Under the pieces are notes generated by a model. That model saw nothing but the letters and a program-made list of their open reading frames with translations, ran no database searches and was not told the DNA's origin. The position numbers were made by a program, and so were the translations under genes. From assembly GCA_910586315.1 (NCBI GenBank), contig CAJUIP010000005.1:1-64000 (forward strand): 64,000 nt of DNA, given 5' to 3'. Position 1 is the stretch's first letter. Each line of letters begins with the position of its first letter. Source of the stretch: an uncultured Lachnospiraceae bacterium (GTDB lineage: Bacteria > Bacillota > Clostridia > Lachnospirales > Lachnospiraceae). This document shows positions 1-7,758 of the stretch, piece by piece.

Positions 1-223
1 AGAAAACGGGAGAGGAAGATGCCGCTTCGCGGCCCCGTTTTCGCACGTTCAGCGCCGGAGCGCTGAACTTTCATAGGACCCCCCCATGCCTGCCATCAGG
101 CACTACCATGAGTGAAAGTGTTTCCTATGAGCCTCCGGCGGATGTGCAGAAAACGGGAGAGGAAGATGCCGCTTCGCGGCCCCGTTTTCGCACGTTCAGC
201 GCTGGAGCGCTGAACTTTCATAG
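1..223 (+). repeat. Tandem structured repeat, family A (1.5 copies)
   Basis: A 147-bp unit is repeated: bases 1-76 match 148-223 with one clear difference in a hairpin loop (CCGG versus CTGG). Each unit holds three nested hairpins: GCCTG-CCAT-CAGGC, an AAAACGGG/CCCGTTTT stem enclosing GCCGC-TTC-GCGGC, and the 9-bp stem GTTCAGCGC/GCGCTGAAC, ending in CTTTCATAG. The first copy runs off the window start. A further copy lies inverted at 23137-23279, and a shorter relative with the same CTATGAAAG/CTTTCATAG ends is at 30954-31025. It lies just upstream of mreB in the same orientation. An ORF at 108-290 crosses it but looks incidental. Confidence 0.9.
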
Positions 224-312
224 TAAGGTTTTACTGTTATGTGAAATTGCAGAGGTGTCATATAGAGAATGCTTTCGTGAGAATTTGTAAATGACAGGAG
301 GAAAATGGCAAT

Positions 313-1311
313 ATGATGTCTCATGACATTGGAATTGATTTAGGTACAGCCAGTATTTTGGTATATATCAAAGGAAAAGGCGTGGTATTAAAAGAGCCGT
401 CTGTGGTGGCTCTGGACAGAGAGACGAATAAGGTGATTACCTTCGGTGAGGAGGCCCGGCTGATGATCGGACGTACTCCCGGCAATATTGTAGCTGTGCG
501 TCCCTTGAGAAAAGGTGTAATTTCCGATTACACGGTTACAGAGAAGATGTTAAAATATTTCATCGACAAGGCAGTGGGAAAGAGGACCTTAAGAAAACCG
601 AGAATTGCCGTATGCATTCCCAGCGGAGCCACAGAGGTAGAAAGAAAGGCAGTGGAAGATGCCACCTACCAGGCGGGAGCCCGTGAGGTCTGCATCATTG
701 AAGAACCGGTAGCCGCGGCCATCGGCGCCGGAATCGACATCGCCAAGGCGTGCGGAAATATGATTGTTGATATCGGCGGAGGCACTGCGGATATTGCCGT
801 GATATCTTTGGGCGGCACCGTTGTGAGTACTTCTATTAAGACGGCCGGGGATGACTTTGACGAGTCCTTGGTCCGTTACATGAGAAAAAAGCATAATCTT
901 TTAATCGGAGAAAGAACAGCCGAGGAAATTAAGATTAATATCGGTGCGGCATACCGCCGTCCGGAGCTGGTTACGATGGAGGTCCGCGGAAGAAATCTGG
1001 TAACAGGACTTCCCAAGACCATTGTTGTAACTTCTGATGAAACCCTGGAGGCATTAAAGGAGCCGGCAATGCAGATTGTAGATGCCGTGCATAATGTTCT
1101 GGAACGCACTCCGCCGGAGCTGGCTGCTGATATCTTTGACCGTGGCATTGTTCTTACGGGAGGCGGCTCTCTTCTTTCCGGGCTGGATGCCCTGATCGAG
1201 GAGAAGACCGGAATTACCACCATGATTGCGGAGGAGCCTTTGACAGCTGTGGCGATCGGCACTGGTAAATTTATCGAGTTTGCCCATGGAGGAAAGAATT
1301 CTGAAAAGTAA
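313..1311 (+). CDS. mreB: Rod shape-determining actin homologue MreB/Mbl
   Basis: MreB forms membrane-associated filaments that steer lateral peptidoglycan synthesis. The 332-residue product has the actin-fold signatures: phosphate-1 loop IDLGTAS at residues ~8-14, phosphate-2 IVDIGGGTAD at ~151-160 and adenosine motif IVLTGGGS at ~279-286. Length is normal for the family. AGGAGG at 296-301 serves ATG 313; the ATG at 316 is a possible alternative. It stands alone, without mreC or mreD, so it may be an Mbl/MreBH-type paralogue. recD2 follows after 35 bp. A structured repeat occupies the upstream region and I found no clear promoter between 224 and 312. Confidence 0.93.
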   Translation: MMSHDIGIDLGTASILVYIKGKGVVLKEPSVVALDRETNKVITFGEEARLMIGRTPGNIVAVRPLRKGVISDYTVTEKMLKYFIDKAVGKRTLRKPRIAVCIPSGATEVERKAVEDATYQAGAREVCIIEEPVAAAIGAGIDIAKACGNMIVDIGGGTADIAVISLGGTVVSTSIKTAGDDFDESLVRYMRKKHNLLIGERTAEEIKINIGAAYRRPELVTMEVRGRNLVTGLPKTIVVTSDETLEALKEPAMQIVDAVHNVLERTPPELAADIFDRGIVLTGGGSLLSGLDALIEEKTGITTMIAEEPLTAVAIGTGKFIEFAHGGKNSEK

Positions 1312-1346
1312 AGCGGCTTTTGCAAAACGAGGGACAAGCGTAAACC

Positions 1347-3608
1347 ATGGCAATAATAGCAGGTTATGTTGAAAAAATAAAATACCGCAATGATGAAAAT
1401 GGCTACTCGGTTTTAAGCGTCACCGATGGCAGGGAAGAATATATTCTGGTGGGGACTTTTCCGTATATTATGGAGGGGGAACGCATCGAGGCGACGGGAC
1501 AGATAGTAGAACATTCGATTTATGGCGAGCAGCTTGCAGTGGAGAGCTATGAAGTAAAGGCTCCCGAGGATACGCTGGCAATAGAACGCTATCTCGGCTC
1601 CGGTGCCATTAAAGGCATCGGAGCTGCTTTAGCCAAAAGGATTGTAAAGAAATTCAAGGCGGATACCTTTCGGATTATAGAAGAAGAGCCGGAAAGGCTT
1701 TCTGAGGTGAAGGGAATCAGTGAGCGAATGGCCGTGGATATCTGCGCTCAGGTGGAAGAAAAAAGGGATATGCGCCAGGCCATGCTTTTTTTGCAGCAGT
1801 ATGGCATTTCCATGAACCTTTCGGTAAAAATTTACCAGCATTATGGCCAGCGGATGTACTCCGTGATTCAGGAGAACCCTTACCAGCTTTCGGATGATAT
1901 CCGGGGCGTGGGGTTCAAGATTGCTGATGAAATTGCTGCGAAAGTGGGAATTTTCACAGATTCCGACTATCGGATTAAAAGCGGGCTTTTTTACACGCTT
2001 TTGCAGGCGGTGGGAAACGGGCATACCTATCTGCCGGAGGAGGAGCTTTTTGCCAATGCGGCAGAGCTTTTAAAGATAGAGCCGGGGGATATGGAAAAGC
2101 ATCTGGTTGACCTCCAAATGGAGAAAAAACTGGTGGTGAAGGAGAAAGACAACAAACGGATCGTCTATCCGGCCCAGTTTTTCTACATGGAATTAAATAC
2201 AGCAAGAATGCTCCATGATCTTAATATCCGGGACACAGTGCCAAAAGAACAGATCAAAAAGCGGATTTTGGAAATTTCCGCCGATGAACAGATGGAATTG
2301 GATGTTCTTCAGGAGCAGGCTGTGATTGAGGCGGTAAACAATGGACTTCTTATTATTACCGGAGGACCCGGAACCGGAAAGACCACCACGATTAATACTA
2401 TCATCCGGTATTTTGAGAAGGATGAAATGGAGATTTTGCTGGCGGCTCCCACAGGACGTGCGGCAAAACGAATGACGGAGGCCACAGGATATGAGGCGCG
2501 GACCATACATCGGCTGCTGGAACTTACAGGAATCCCGGTGATGGAGGACGGCAGGCCGGGGGCCGGAGGACAAAATTCTGCGGAAAGCCGCCTGGAGGGA
2601 ATGCACTTTGACAGAAATGAACAGAACCCTCTGGATGCGGATGTGATTATCATTGACGAGATGTCCATGGTGGATATCAGTTTAATGTGCTCGCTCTTAA
2701 AAGCAGTCAATGTGGGAACCAGACTGATTCTTGTTGGAGATGTGAATCAGCTTCCAAGTGTGGGCCCGGGAAACGTGCTTAAGGACATGATCGAGTCGGG
2801 GAAATTTCCGGTTGTGCAGCTAACACGGATTTTCCGTCAGGCGGCTCAGAGCGATATTATTGTAAACGCCCATAAAATTAACGGTGGAGAGCGGGTTCCC
2901 CTGGAAAAGCGGAGCAAAGATTTTCTGTTTATCCGGAGAGAGCATCCGTCAGATATCATTAAGGATATGATGGTTCTGGTGCGGGATAAGCTTCCGGGGT
3001 ACGTGGGGGCCAAACCCCTTGAGATTCAGATTATGACGCCCATGCGGAAGGGCGCTCTGGGGGTAGAGCAGCTTAATAAAGTACTTCAGGAAAAATTCAA
3101 TCCTCCAGCTCCGGATAAGCCGGAAAAAGAATCGGGGCAGACCGTGTTCCGGACAGGCGATAAAGTGATGCAAATCAGAAATAACTATCAGATCGCCTGG
3201 GAAATCCGTAATCGGCACGGGATTCCGGTGGATAAGGGCGAAGGGATTTTCAATGGGGACATGGGAATTATTCGTCAGGTCAATACGTTTGCGGAAACCC
3301 TGGAAGTAGAGTTTGATGAGGGGAAGATGGTGGAGTACAGCTTCAGGAAGCTGGAGGATCTGGAGCTGGCCTATGCTATCACCATACATAAATCCCAAGG
3401 AAGTGAGTATCCGGCAGTGGTAATTCCGGTCCATTCAGGACCACGGATGCTGATGACCAGAAATCTGATTTATACGGCTGTTACAAGGGCGAAAAAGTGT
3501 GTATGTCTGGTGGGCCTGCCGGAAATGTTTCAGTTTATGGTGGATAACGAATTGGAGCAGAAAAGGTATTCCGGTTTAAAGGACAGGATTCTGGAAATTG
3601 ACATGTAA
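1347..3608 (+). CDS. recD2: RecD2-type ATP-dependent DNA helicase
   Basis: This is a superfamily 1B 5'-3' helicase of the RecD2/YrrC type that acts without RecBC in DNA repair and replication restart. The 753-residue product has an N-terminal OB-like region, two helix-hairpin-helix segments (IKGIGAALAKRIV and LSEVKGISERMA, residues ~88-130), Walker A GGPGTGKTT from residue ~339, Walker B IIIDEMSMVD at ~434-443 and the C-terminal YTAVTRAKK motif. Length fits RecD2 rather than the shorter RecD of RecBCD. It follows mreB and precedes comF on the same strand. The call is secure; regulation is not visible. Confidence 0.95.
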   Translation: MAIIAGYVEKIKYRNDENGYSVLSVTDGREEYILVGTFPYIMEGERIEATGQIVEHSIYGEQLAVESYEVKAPEDTLAIERYLGSGAIKGIGAALAKRIVKKFKADTFRIIEEEPERLSEVKGISERMAVDICAQVEEKRDMRQAMLFLQQYGISMNLSVKIYQHYGQRMYSVIQENPYQLSDDIRGVGFKIADEIAAKVGIFTDSDYRIKSGLFYTLLQAVGNGHTYLPEEELFANAAELLKIEPGDMEKHLVDLQMEKKLVVKEKDNKRIVYPAQFFYMELNTARMLHDLNIRDTVPKEQIKKRILEISADEQMELDVLQEQAVIEAVNNGLLIITGGPGTGKTTTINTIIRYFEKDEMEILLAAPTGRAAKRMTEATGYEARTIHRLLELTGIPVMEDGRPGAGGQNSAESRLEGMHFDRNEQNPLDADVIIIDEMSMVDISLMCSLLKAVNVGTRLILVGDVNQLPSVGPGNVLKDMIESGKFPVVQLTRIFRQAAQSDIIVNAHKINGGERVPLEKRSKDFLFIRREHPSDIIKDMMVLVRDKLPGYVGAKPLEIQIMTPMRKGALGVEQLNKVLQEKFNPPAPDKPEKESGQTVFRTGDKVMQIRNNYQIAWEIRNRHGIPVDKGEGIFNGDMGIIRQVNTFAETLEVEFDEGKMVEYSFRKLEDLELAYAITIHKSQGSEYPAVVIPVHSGPRMLMTRNLIYTAVTRAKKCVCLVGLPEMFQFMVDNELEQKRYSGLKDRILEIDM

Positions 3609-3653
3609 CAGCGCAGAGGGAATCTGAACGCTTACATATTTTGGGAGATAATA

Positions 3654-4364
3654 TTGATAAAAGAAACCTTTCTTGATTTTCTGTTTCCCCGCCGCTGCCC
3701 GGTGTGTGGGGAAATCACAAGTCCGGCGGGCAGTCTGATCTGCCCGTCCTGCTTTCTGAAACTTTCGTTTGTGAAACCTCCTGTCTGTAAGAAATGCGGA
3801 AAGGAAATTATAGAGGAAACCATGGAGTACTGCAGTGACTGCGTGGGACATTTCCATGCCTTCGAATCGGGAGTGGCGCTTTTAAACTATGATGAAACGG
3901 CCAGGACGGCTATGGCGCAAATTAAATATAAAAACAAAAGAGAATATCTGGACTTTTTCGGGGCAGCTATGGCAAAGAGGTATGAGAAGGCTGTGGCGCG
4001 GATGGGCGTGGAAGTCATCGTGCCCGTCCCGGTCCATCCTTCGAGAAGGAGGGTCAGAGGCTTTAACCAGGCGGAGGTGCTGGCCGGGGTTTTGGGGGAG
4101 AAGCTTGAAATTCCGGTTGAACCTAAGGTGCTCATACGGAAGAAAAAGACACGGCCGCAAAAGGAGCTGTCAGCCGCCGAGCGGCTTAAGAATCTGTCAG
4201 GGGCATTTGCGGCCGGAGAGGGGAGCGACGGAATCAAGCGGGTTCTTCTGGTTGATGATATTTATACTACCGGAAGTACCATAGAAGCCTGTTCCAGGGT
4301 ACTGCGAAACGCCGGAGTGGAAAAGGTATATTTTGCTGTAATCTGTATGACCGGGGGAAGATAA
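3654..4364 (+). CDS. comF: ComF family phosphoribosyltransferase-like protein
   Basis: ComF proteins are linked to DNA uptake in competent bacteria and are widespread in Firmicutes. The 236-residue protein has N-terminal zinc-finger cysteines (CPVCG near residue 16, then CPSC, CKKC and CSDC) and a C-terminal phosphoribosyltransferase domain with the PRPP loop LLVDDIYTTGST at ~198-209. The start is TTG 3654, supported by GGGAG at 3643-3647; no nearby in-frame ATG fits better. It follows recD2 by 45 bp. In non-competent clostridia the real role is uncertain. Confidence 0.9.
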   Translation: MIKETFLDFLFPRRCPVCGEITSPAGSLICPSCFLKLSFVKPPVCKKCGKEIIEETMEYCSDCVGHFHAFESGVALLNYDETARTAMAQIKYKNKREYLDFFGAAMAKRYEKAVARMGVEVIVPVPVHPSRRRVRGFNQAEVLAGVLGEKLEIPVEPKVLIRKKKTRPQKELSAAERLKNLSGAFAAGEGSDGIKRVLLVDDIYTTGSTIEACSRVLRNAGVEKVYFAVICMTGGR

Positions 4365-4432
4365 AAAGGATTCTTGCAAAGCGTATGACTGCGGTGCTAT
4401 AATGGGCGCATCTTAATTCTGGAGGGATTGGT

Positions 4433-4924
4433 ATGATGATACGGACAGCAGAGGAATACGATATGGAGGCATTATTGTCCATTTATAATTATGAGGTGCT
4501 GAATGGTGTGGCGACGTTTGATCTGAAGCCTAAATCGATGGAGGAACGGATGAAATGGTTTCGGGCTCACAATGTGGACAATCATCCTCTTCTTGTGGCG
4601 GAGATTGACGGGCGGGCCGTAGGGTATGCCAGCCTTTCAGAGTACCGGGAAAAGGAAGCGTACAAAAGAACCGTAGAACTTTCCGTTTATGTAGATCCCG
4701 AGTACCGCCGTATGGGTGTGGCCAGGGCGCTGATGGAAGCGATTCTTGAGGGAGCCAGAAGCCGGGACGATATTCATATGGTAATTTCTGTCATCACCGA
4801 AGGAAATGAAGCCAGTATCAGACTCCACGAGGAGTTTGGCTTTATTCACTGCGGTACCATGAAAGAGGTGGGAGAGAAATTTGGAAAGCTTCTGGATATC
4901 GACAATTTCCAGCTGATGGTGTAA
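4433..4924 (+). CDS. GNAT N-acetyltransferase, phosphinothricin-acetyltransferase-like
   Basis: This 163-residue protein is a single GNAT domain that would transfer acetyl from acetyl-CoA to a small amine. The acetyl-CoA loop VDPEYRRMGVARALM lies at ~85-99, followed by the EGNEASIRLHEEFGF segment typical of the Pat/Bar/YncA branch. GGAGG precedes the ATGATG start. It sits alone between comF and the rpmG promoter. The substrate cannot be read from sequence; methionine sulfoximine/sulfone-type amines are usual for this branch. Confidence 0.85.
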   Translation: MMIRTAEEYDMEALLSIYNYEVLNGVATFDLKPKSMEERMKWFRAHNVDNHPLLVAEIDGRAVGYASLSEYREKEAYKRTVELSVYVDPEYRRMGVARALMEAILEGARSRDDIHMVISVITEGNEASIRLHEEFGFIHCGTMKEVGEKFGKLLDIDNFQLMV

Positions 4925-4966
4925 ATTGAACTGTCACGCAGTTTGAAGAATCTTCATGGAAACTGC

Positions 4967-4995
4967 TTGACGCTGTGATGTTTCTATGGTACAAT
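4967..4995 (+). promoter_or_regulatory. Sigma-A promoter for rpmG-secE-nusG-rplK-rplA
   Basis: TTGACG at 4967-4972 and TACAAT at 4990-4995 are separated by exactly 17 bases. It is the only strong promoter seen between the acetyltransferase gene and rpmG and probably drives the whole block to rplA. Confidence 0.85.
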
Positions 4996-5102
4996 AGGCG
5001 GGCGAATGGAAGAACATAGGTCTTTTTTTTGTGCTTAAAAATACGATAGCAGGGCAGAAAAGAAAGGCCGCCTTACAAAGAATTTAAACGGAGGTGGAAG
5101 TC

Positions 5103-5252
5103 GTGCGCACAAAGATTACACTGGCATGTACAGAATGCAAACAGCGCAATTACAACATGACGAAGGATAAGAAAACTCATCCGGACCGCATGGAAACAAA
5201 GAAGTACTGCAGATTCTGCAAGAGACACACAATGCACAAAGAAACTAAGTAA
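5103..5252 (+). CDS. rpmG: 50S ribosomal protein L33
   Basis: This 49-residue protein of the large ribosomal subunit starts at GTG 5103 (MRTKITLAC) behind GGAGGTGG at about 5090-5097. It keeps two zinc-binding pairs, CTEC at residues 9-12 and CRFC at 36-39, so it is the zinc-containing form of L33. Position before secE and nusG is the classic Firmicute arrangement. It is short enough to be missed by length-limited gene callers. Confidence 0.96.
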   Translation: MRTKITLACTECKQRNYNMTKDKKTHPDRMETKKYCRFCKRHTMHKETK

Positions 5253-5278
5253 TCCGGTTTGTAAAAGGATGTGAATTT

Positions 5279-5485
5279 ATGGGAGAAACAGTAAGTAATG
5301 AGAAGGCCCCCAAAAAGGACTTTATCAAAGGCTTAAAAGCTGAGTTCAACAAAATCATCTGGCCGGATAAGGAAACTTTGACAAAACAGTCGATTGTGGT
5401 CATTGTTTCAACGATTGCTTTGGGAATCGTGATCGCAGTCCTTGATCTGATTATTAAATTCGGTTTGAATATCGTTATTGGTTAA
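5279..5485 (+). CDS. secE: Preprotein translocase subunit SecE
   Basis: SecE is the small essential clamp of the SecYEG channel in the inner membrane. The 68-residue protein is the short single-span form of Gram-positives: a basic cytoplasmic stretch with KAEFNKIIWPDKETL at ~24-38, then one C-terminal transmembrane helix from about residue 42. It lies 26 bp after rpmG and 15 bp before nusG. Confidence 0.96.
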   Translation: MGETVSNEKAPKKDFIKGLKAEFNKIIWPDKETLTKQSIVVIVSTIALGIVIAVLDLIIKFGLNIVIG

Positions 5486-5500
5486 GGATGAGGTGAGCGT

Positions 5501-6016
5501 ATGTCAGAAGCACAATGGTATGTTGTACACACCTATTCCGGATATGAGAATAAGGTGAAAGTTGACATTGAGAAGACAATCGAAAACAGAGGACTCCAGG
5601 ACCAGATCTTAGAGGTTTCTGTCCCGCTGGAAGAAGTCATTGAGCTGAAAAACGGCGCCCAGAAGCAGGTTGAGCGCAAGATGTTCCCAGGCTATGTACT
5701 GATTCACATGGTCATGAATGATGATACCTGGTACGTAGTCAGAAACACCCGGGGCGTAACCGGATTCGTTGGACCAGGTTCCAAGCCGGTGCCGCTTACA
5801 GAAGAAGAGATGAGAAATCTCGGTTTTAAGACAACCGGAGTCGTCGTTGATTTTGCAGTTGGAGATACTGTAGTGGTTACGGCCGGTGCGTGGAAAGATA
5901 CCGTGGGTGTCATTAAGACTGTCAACGAGCCCAAACAGACTATCACAATCAACGTCGAAATGTTCGGCCGTGAAACACCGGTGGAACTGAATTTTTCTGA
6001 AGTTAAGAAAATGTGA
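5501..6016 (+). CDS. nusG: Transcription elongation/antitermination factor NusG
   Basis: NusG binds RNA polymerase and modulates pausing and Rho action, and couples transcription to translation. The 171-residue protein has the NGN domain from its N terminus (AQWYVVHTYSGYENKV, residues ~4-19, with FPGYVLIHM further on) and a C-terminal KOW domain (VGDTVVVTAGAWKDTVG). Length is typical for Firmicutes. It is followed by a 170-base leader holding an L1-type regulatory site before rplK. Confidence 0.97.
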   Translation: MSEAQWYVVHTYSGYENKVKVDIEKTIENRGLQDQILEVSVPLEEVIELKNGAQKQVERKMFPGYVLIHMVMNDDTWYVVRNTRGVTGFVGPGSKPVPLTEEEMRNLGFKTTGVVVDFAVGDTVVVTAGAWKDTVGVIKTVNEPKQTITINVEMFGRETPVELNFSEVKKM

Positions 6017-6135
6017 CCGGCCGGAAGCCGAAGGAAAAGTACGGGTTTCGTGCGAGGATGTTCGCGGCACTTAATGAGCAGCAGCAAAGCAAGTGCGGAT
6101 TTAACGGAGCGAGCACGCCGGCTTTCACAGGTCGC

Positions 6136-6163
6136 GTGGGAGGGAAATCCCCGACAATACCAC
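6136..6163 (+). promoter_or_regulatory. Ribosomal protein L1 binding site (rplK leader)
   Basis: The RNA reads GUGGGAGGG, a short loop, then CCGACAAUACCAC. GUGG pairs with CCAC across an asymmetric internal loop (GA opposite the GACAAUA side) capped by a GGG/CCC hairpin. This copies the L1-stalk helix of 23S rRNA, which has GGUGGGAGGC on one side and GACCUUGAAAUACCACC on the other. The rplK ribosome binding site AGGAGGTG begins 8 bases downstream. L1 binding to such mimics is the known feedback mechanism for rplK-rplA. Confidence 0.82.
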
Positions 6164-6186
6164 ATGATTTTAGGAGGTGCCTAATT

Positions 6187-6612
6187 ATGGCAAAGAAAGT
6201 TACAGGATATATTAAATTACAGATTCCGGCAGGAAAGGCAACACCAGCACCGCCGGTTGGTCCGGCGCTTGGACAGCATGGCGTAAATATTGTACAGTTT
6301 ACAAAGGAGTTTAATGCCAGAACTGCCGACCAGGGTGACATGGTTATTCCGGTTGTTATTACGGTTTACGCTGACAGAAGCTTTAGCTTCATTACAAAAA
6401 CTCCGCCTGCTGCTGTATTATTGAAGAAGGCTGCCAAGATTAAATCCGGTTCTGCGACACCGAACAAAACAAAGGTAGCGACTCTTACAAGAGCGGAAGT
6501 TCAGAAGATTGCTGAATTAAAGATGCCCGATCTTAACGCTGCAAGCATCGAGGCTGCAACAAGTATGATCGCCGGCACTGCCCGTTCCATGGGTATCACA
6601 GTGGTGGACTAA
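6187..6612 (+). CDS. rplK: 50S ribosomal protein L11
   Basis: L11 forms the base of the GTPase-associated stalk on 23S rRNA. The 141-residue product starts MAKKVTGYIKLQIPAGKA and has the conserved PPVGPALGQHGVNI segment at ~21-34 and a C-terminal rRNA-binding domain ending GTARSMGITVVD. AGGAGGTG at 6172-6179 fixes ATG 6187; the in-frame extension back to 6013 is leader RNA, not protein. rplA follows after a second L1-type site. Confidence 0.98.
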   Translation: MAKKVTGYIKLQIPAGKATPAPPVGPALGQHGVNIVQFTKEFNARTADQGDMVIPVVITVYADRSFSFITKTPPAAVLLKKAAKIKSGSATPNKTKVATLTRAEVQKIAELKMPDLNAASIEAATSMIAGTARSMGITVVD

Positions 6613-6625
6613 TAATACTAAATAC

Positions 6626-6654
6626 GTGGGAGGGAGCACTCCCGACAATACCAC
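6626..6654 (+). promoter_or_regulatory. Second L1 binding site, between rplK and rplA
   Basis: This repeats the motif of 6136-6163: GUGGGAGGGAG, two loop bases, then CUCCCGACAAUACCAC. The apical stem is longer here (GGGAG/CUCCC) while GUGG/CCAC and the GACAAUA side stay identical, which suggests structure is conserved. The rplA Shine-Dalgarno AGGAGG (6655-6660) abuts its 3' end, so L1 bound here would be expected to block rplA initiation. Confidence 0.82.
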
Positions 6655-6670
6655 AGGAGGTTTATTTAGA

Positions 6671-7366
6671 ATGAAAAGAGGGAAAAGATACGTAGAGGCG
6701 GCAAAAGCTATCGACCGCGCTACTCTTTATGATACAGCAGACGCTATCGCATTGGTTAAAAAGGCTGCTGTTGCAAAATTTGATGAAACTATCGAGGCTC
6801 ACTTGAGAACAGGCTGTGATGGCCGTCATGCTGACCAGCAGATCCGTGGAGCAGTAGTTCTGCCGCACGGAACAGGTAAAACCGTTCGAATCCTTGTATT
6901 TGCTAAGGGACCGAAGGCGGATGAAGCTCAGGCTGCGGGCGCTGATTACGTTGGAGCGGAGGAATTAATTCCGAAGATTCAGAACGAAGGCTGGCTGGAT
7001 TTTGATGTGGTTGTTGCCACCCCGGATATGATGGGCGTTGTTGGACGTCTGGGCCGCGTACTTGGACCGAAGGGTTTAATGCCGAACCCGAAGGCCGGTA
7101 CCGTAACTATGGATGTTACCAAGGCTATCAATGATATCAAAGCCGGTAAGATTGAGTACAGACTCGATAAGACAAACATTATCCACGTGCCAGTAGGTAA
7201 GGCTTCTTTCACAGAAGAACAGTTAGCGGACAACTTCCAGACGCTTATGGATGCAATCATCAAGGCCAAACCCAGCACAGTTAAGGGCGCTTACTTAAAG
7301 AGCGTAACTCTTACTTCCACAATGGGACCCGGCGTAAAGTTAAATGTAGCCAAGTTAGTGAACTGA
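6671..7366 (+). CDS. rplA: 50S ribosomal protein L1
   Basis: L1 builds the mobile E-site stalk and represses its own mRNA. The 231-residue product starts MKRGKRYVEAAKAIDR and carries the signature GRLGRVLGPKGLMPNPKAGT at ~125-144. Length is normal. AGGAGG at 6655-6660 selects ATG 6671; the longer frame from 6626 would translate the L1 regulatory hairpin and is rejected. The gene ends 7 bp before a large inverted-repeat element. Confidence 0.98.
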   Translation: MKRGKRYVEAAKAIDRATLYDTADAIALVKKAAVAKFDETIEAHLRTGCDGRHADQQIRGAVVLPHGTGKTVRILVFAKGPKADEAQAAGADYVGAEELIPKIQNEGWLDFDVVVATPDMMGVVGRLGRVLGPKGLMPNPKAGTVTMDVTKAINDIKAGKIEYRLDKTNIIHVPVGKASFTEEQLADNFQTLMDAIIKAKPSTVKGAYLKSVTLTSTMGPGVKLNVAKLVN

Positions 7367-7372
7367 TTTCAG

Positions 7373-7523
7373 GTAACAGTTCAGCCTTGCGAAGATTTTG
7401 GGTAAAAAACACGCTGAAAACTTGTTTTCATAAGTGTTTTTTATCCAGAATCTTCATAAGGCGGACGCCGCGTGCTTCTTGTCCGCTGAAAGCGGGCAAG
7501 AAGATGCAAGGCTGAACTGTTAC
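7373..7523. repeat. Cloverleaf-like inverted repeat, family B
   Basis: Perfect 18-bp terminal arms GTAACAGTTCAGCCTTGC (7373-7390) and its complement (7506-7523) enclose two further hairpins: a long imperfect one at 7391-7457 and CTTCTTGTCCGCT/AGCGGGCAAGAAG at 7475-7503. The result is a three-way-junction shape without a terminal T run. Part of the same sequence recurs at 62859-62896. It fills the gap between rplA and the rplJ promoter and contains no gene. Confidence 0.85.
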
Positions 7524-7551
7524 GATTTCAGATTGGTTTCTGAAAAAATGA

Positions 7552-7580
7552 TTGACAATCCGAATATATTATGATAGAGT
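7552..7580 (+). promoter_or_regulatory. Promoter for rplJ-rplL
   Basis: TTGACA at 7552-7557 and TAGAGT at 7575-7580 with a 17-base spacer. It lies just upstream of the L10 leader, as expected for an independently controlled rplJL unit. Confidence 0.75.
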
Positions 7581-7707
7581 ATTCGAGTATTGAATGCCGA
7601 AGACAGCAGGTGCCGTATGGCGTAAGATAAAACACCTGCCGAGGAACATACAAAACTCACAAGACGAATTTTGTAAACCTCTTTGTCCTTATGGCAGAGA
7701 GGTTTTT
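7581..7707 (+). promoter_or_regulatory. L10 leader RNA with transcription attenuator
   Basis: The leader contains GCCGAAGACAGCAGGTG followed by CACCTGCCGAGG, the helix and internal loop typical of Firmicute L10 leaders bound by L10(L12)4. It is followed by an intrinsic terminator: AAACCTCT at 7675-7682, AGAGAGG at 7696-7702, then a run of T. Excess L10-L12 complex would favour the terminator and reduce rplJL transcription. The family match is from memory of the consensus, not a covariance search. Confidence 0.8.
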
Positions 7708-7758
7708 CCTTGTTTTAACGGCACTTACGCGCAAAATAAAACAGGAGGTAAACCATTC

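Noticed and set aside
1..223. CRISPR array
   Set aside because: Only about 1.5 units with a 147-bp period, no spacer variation and no cas genes.
108..290. 60-codon ORF MSESVSYEPPADVQKTG..., with a near-identical 60-codon ORF at 23070-23252 (minus)
   Set aside because: Both read through the family A repeat. Differences are mostly amino-acid changing, the tails beyond the repeat are unrelated, and the DNA is better explained by hairpins.
6013..6186. N-terminal extension of L11
   Set aside because: The extension translates leader RNA, including the L1 binding hairpin; AGGAGG supports ATG 6187.
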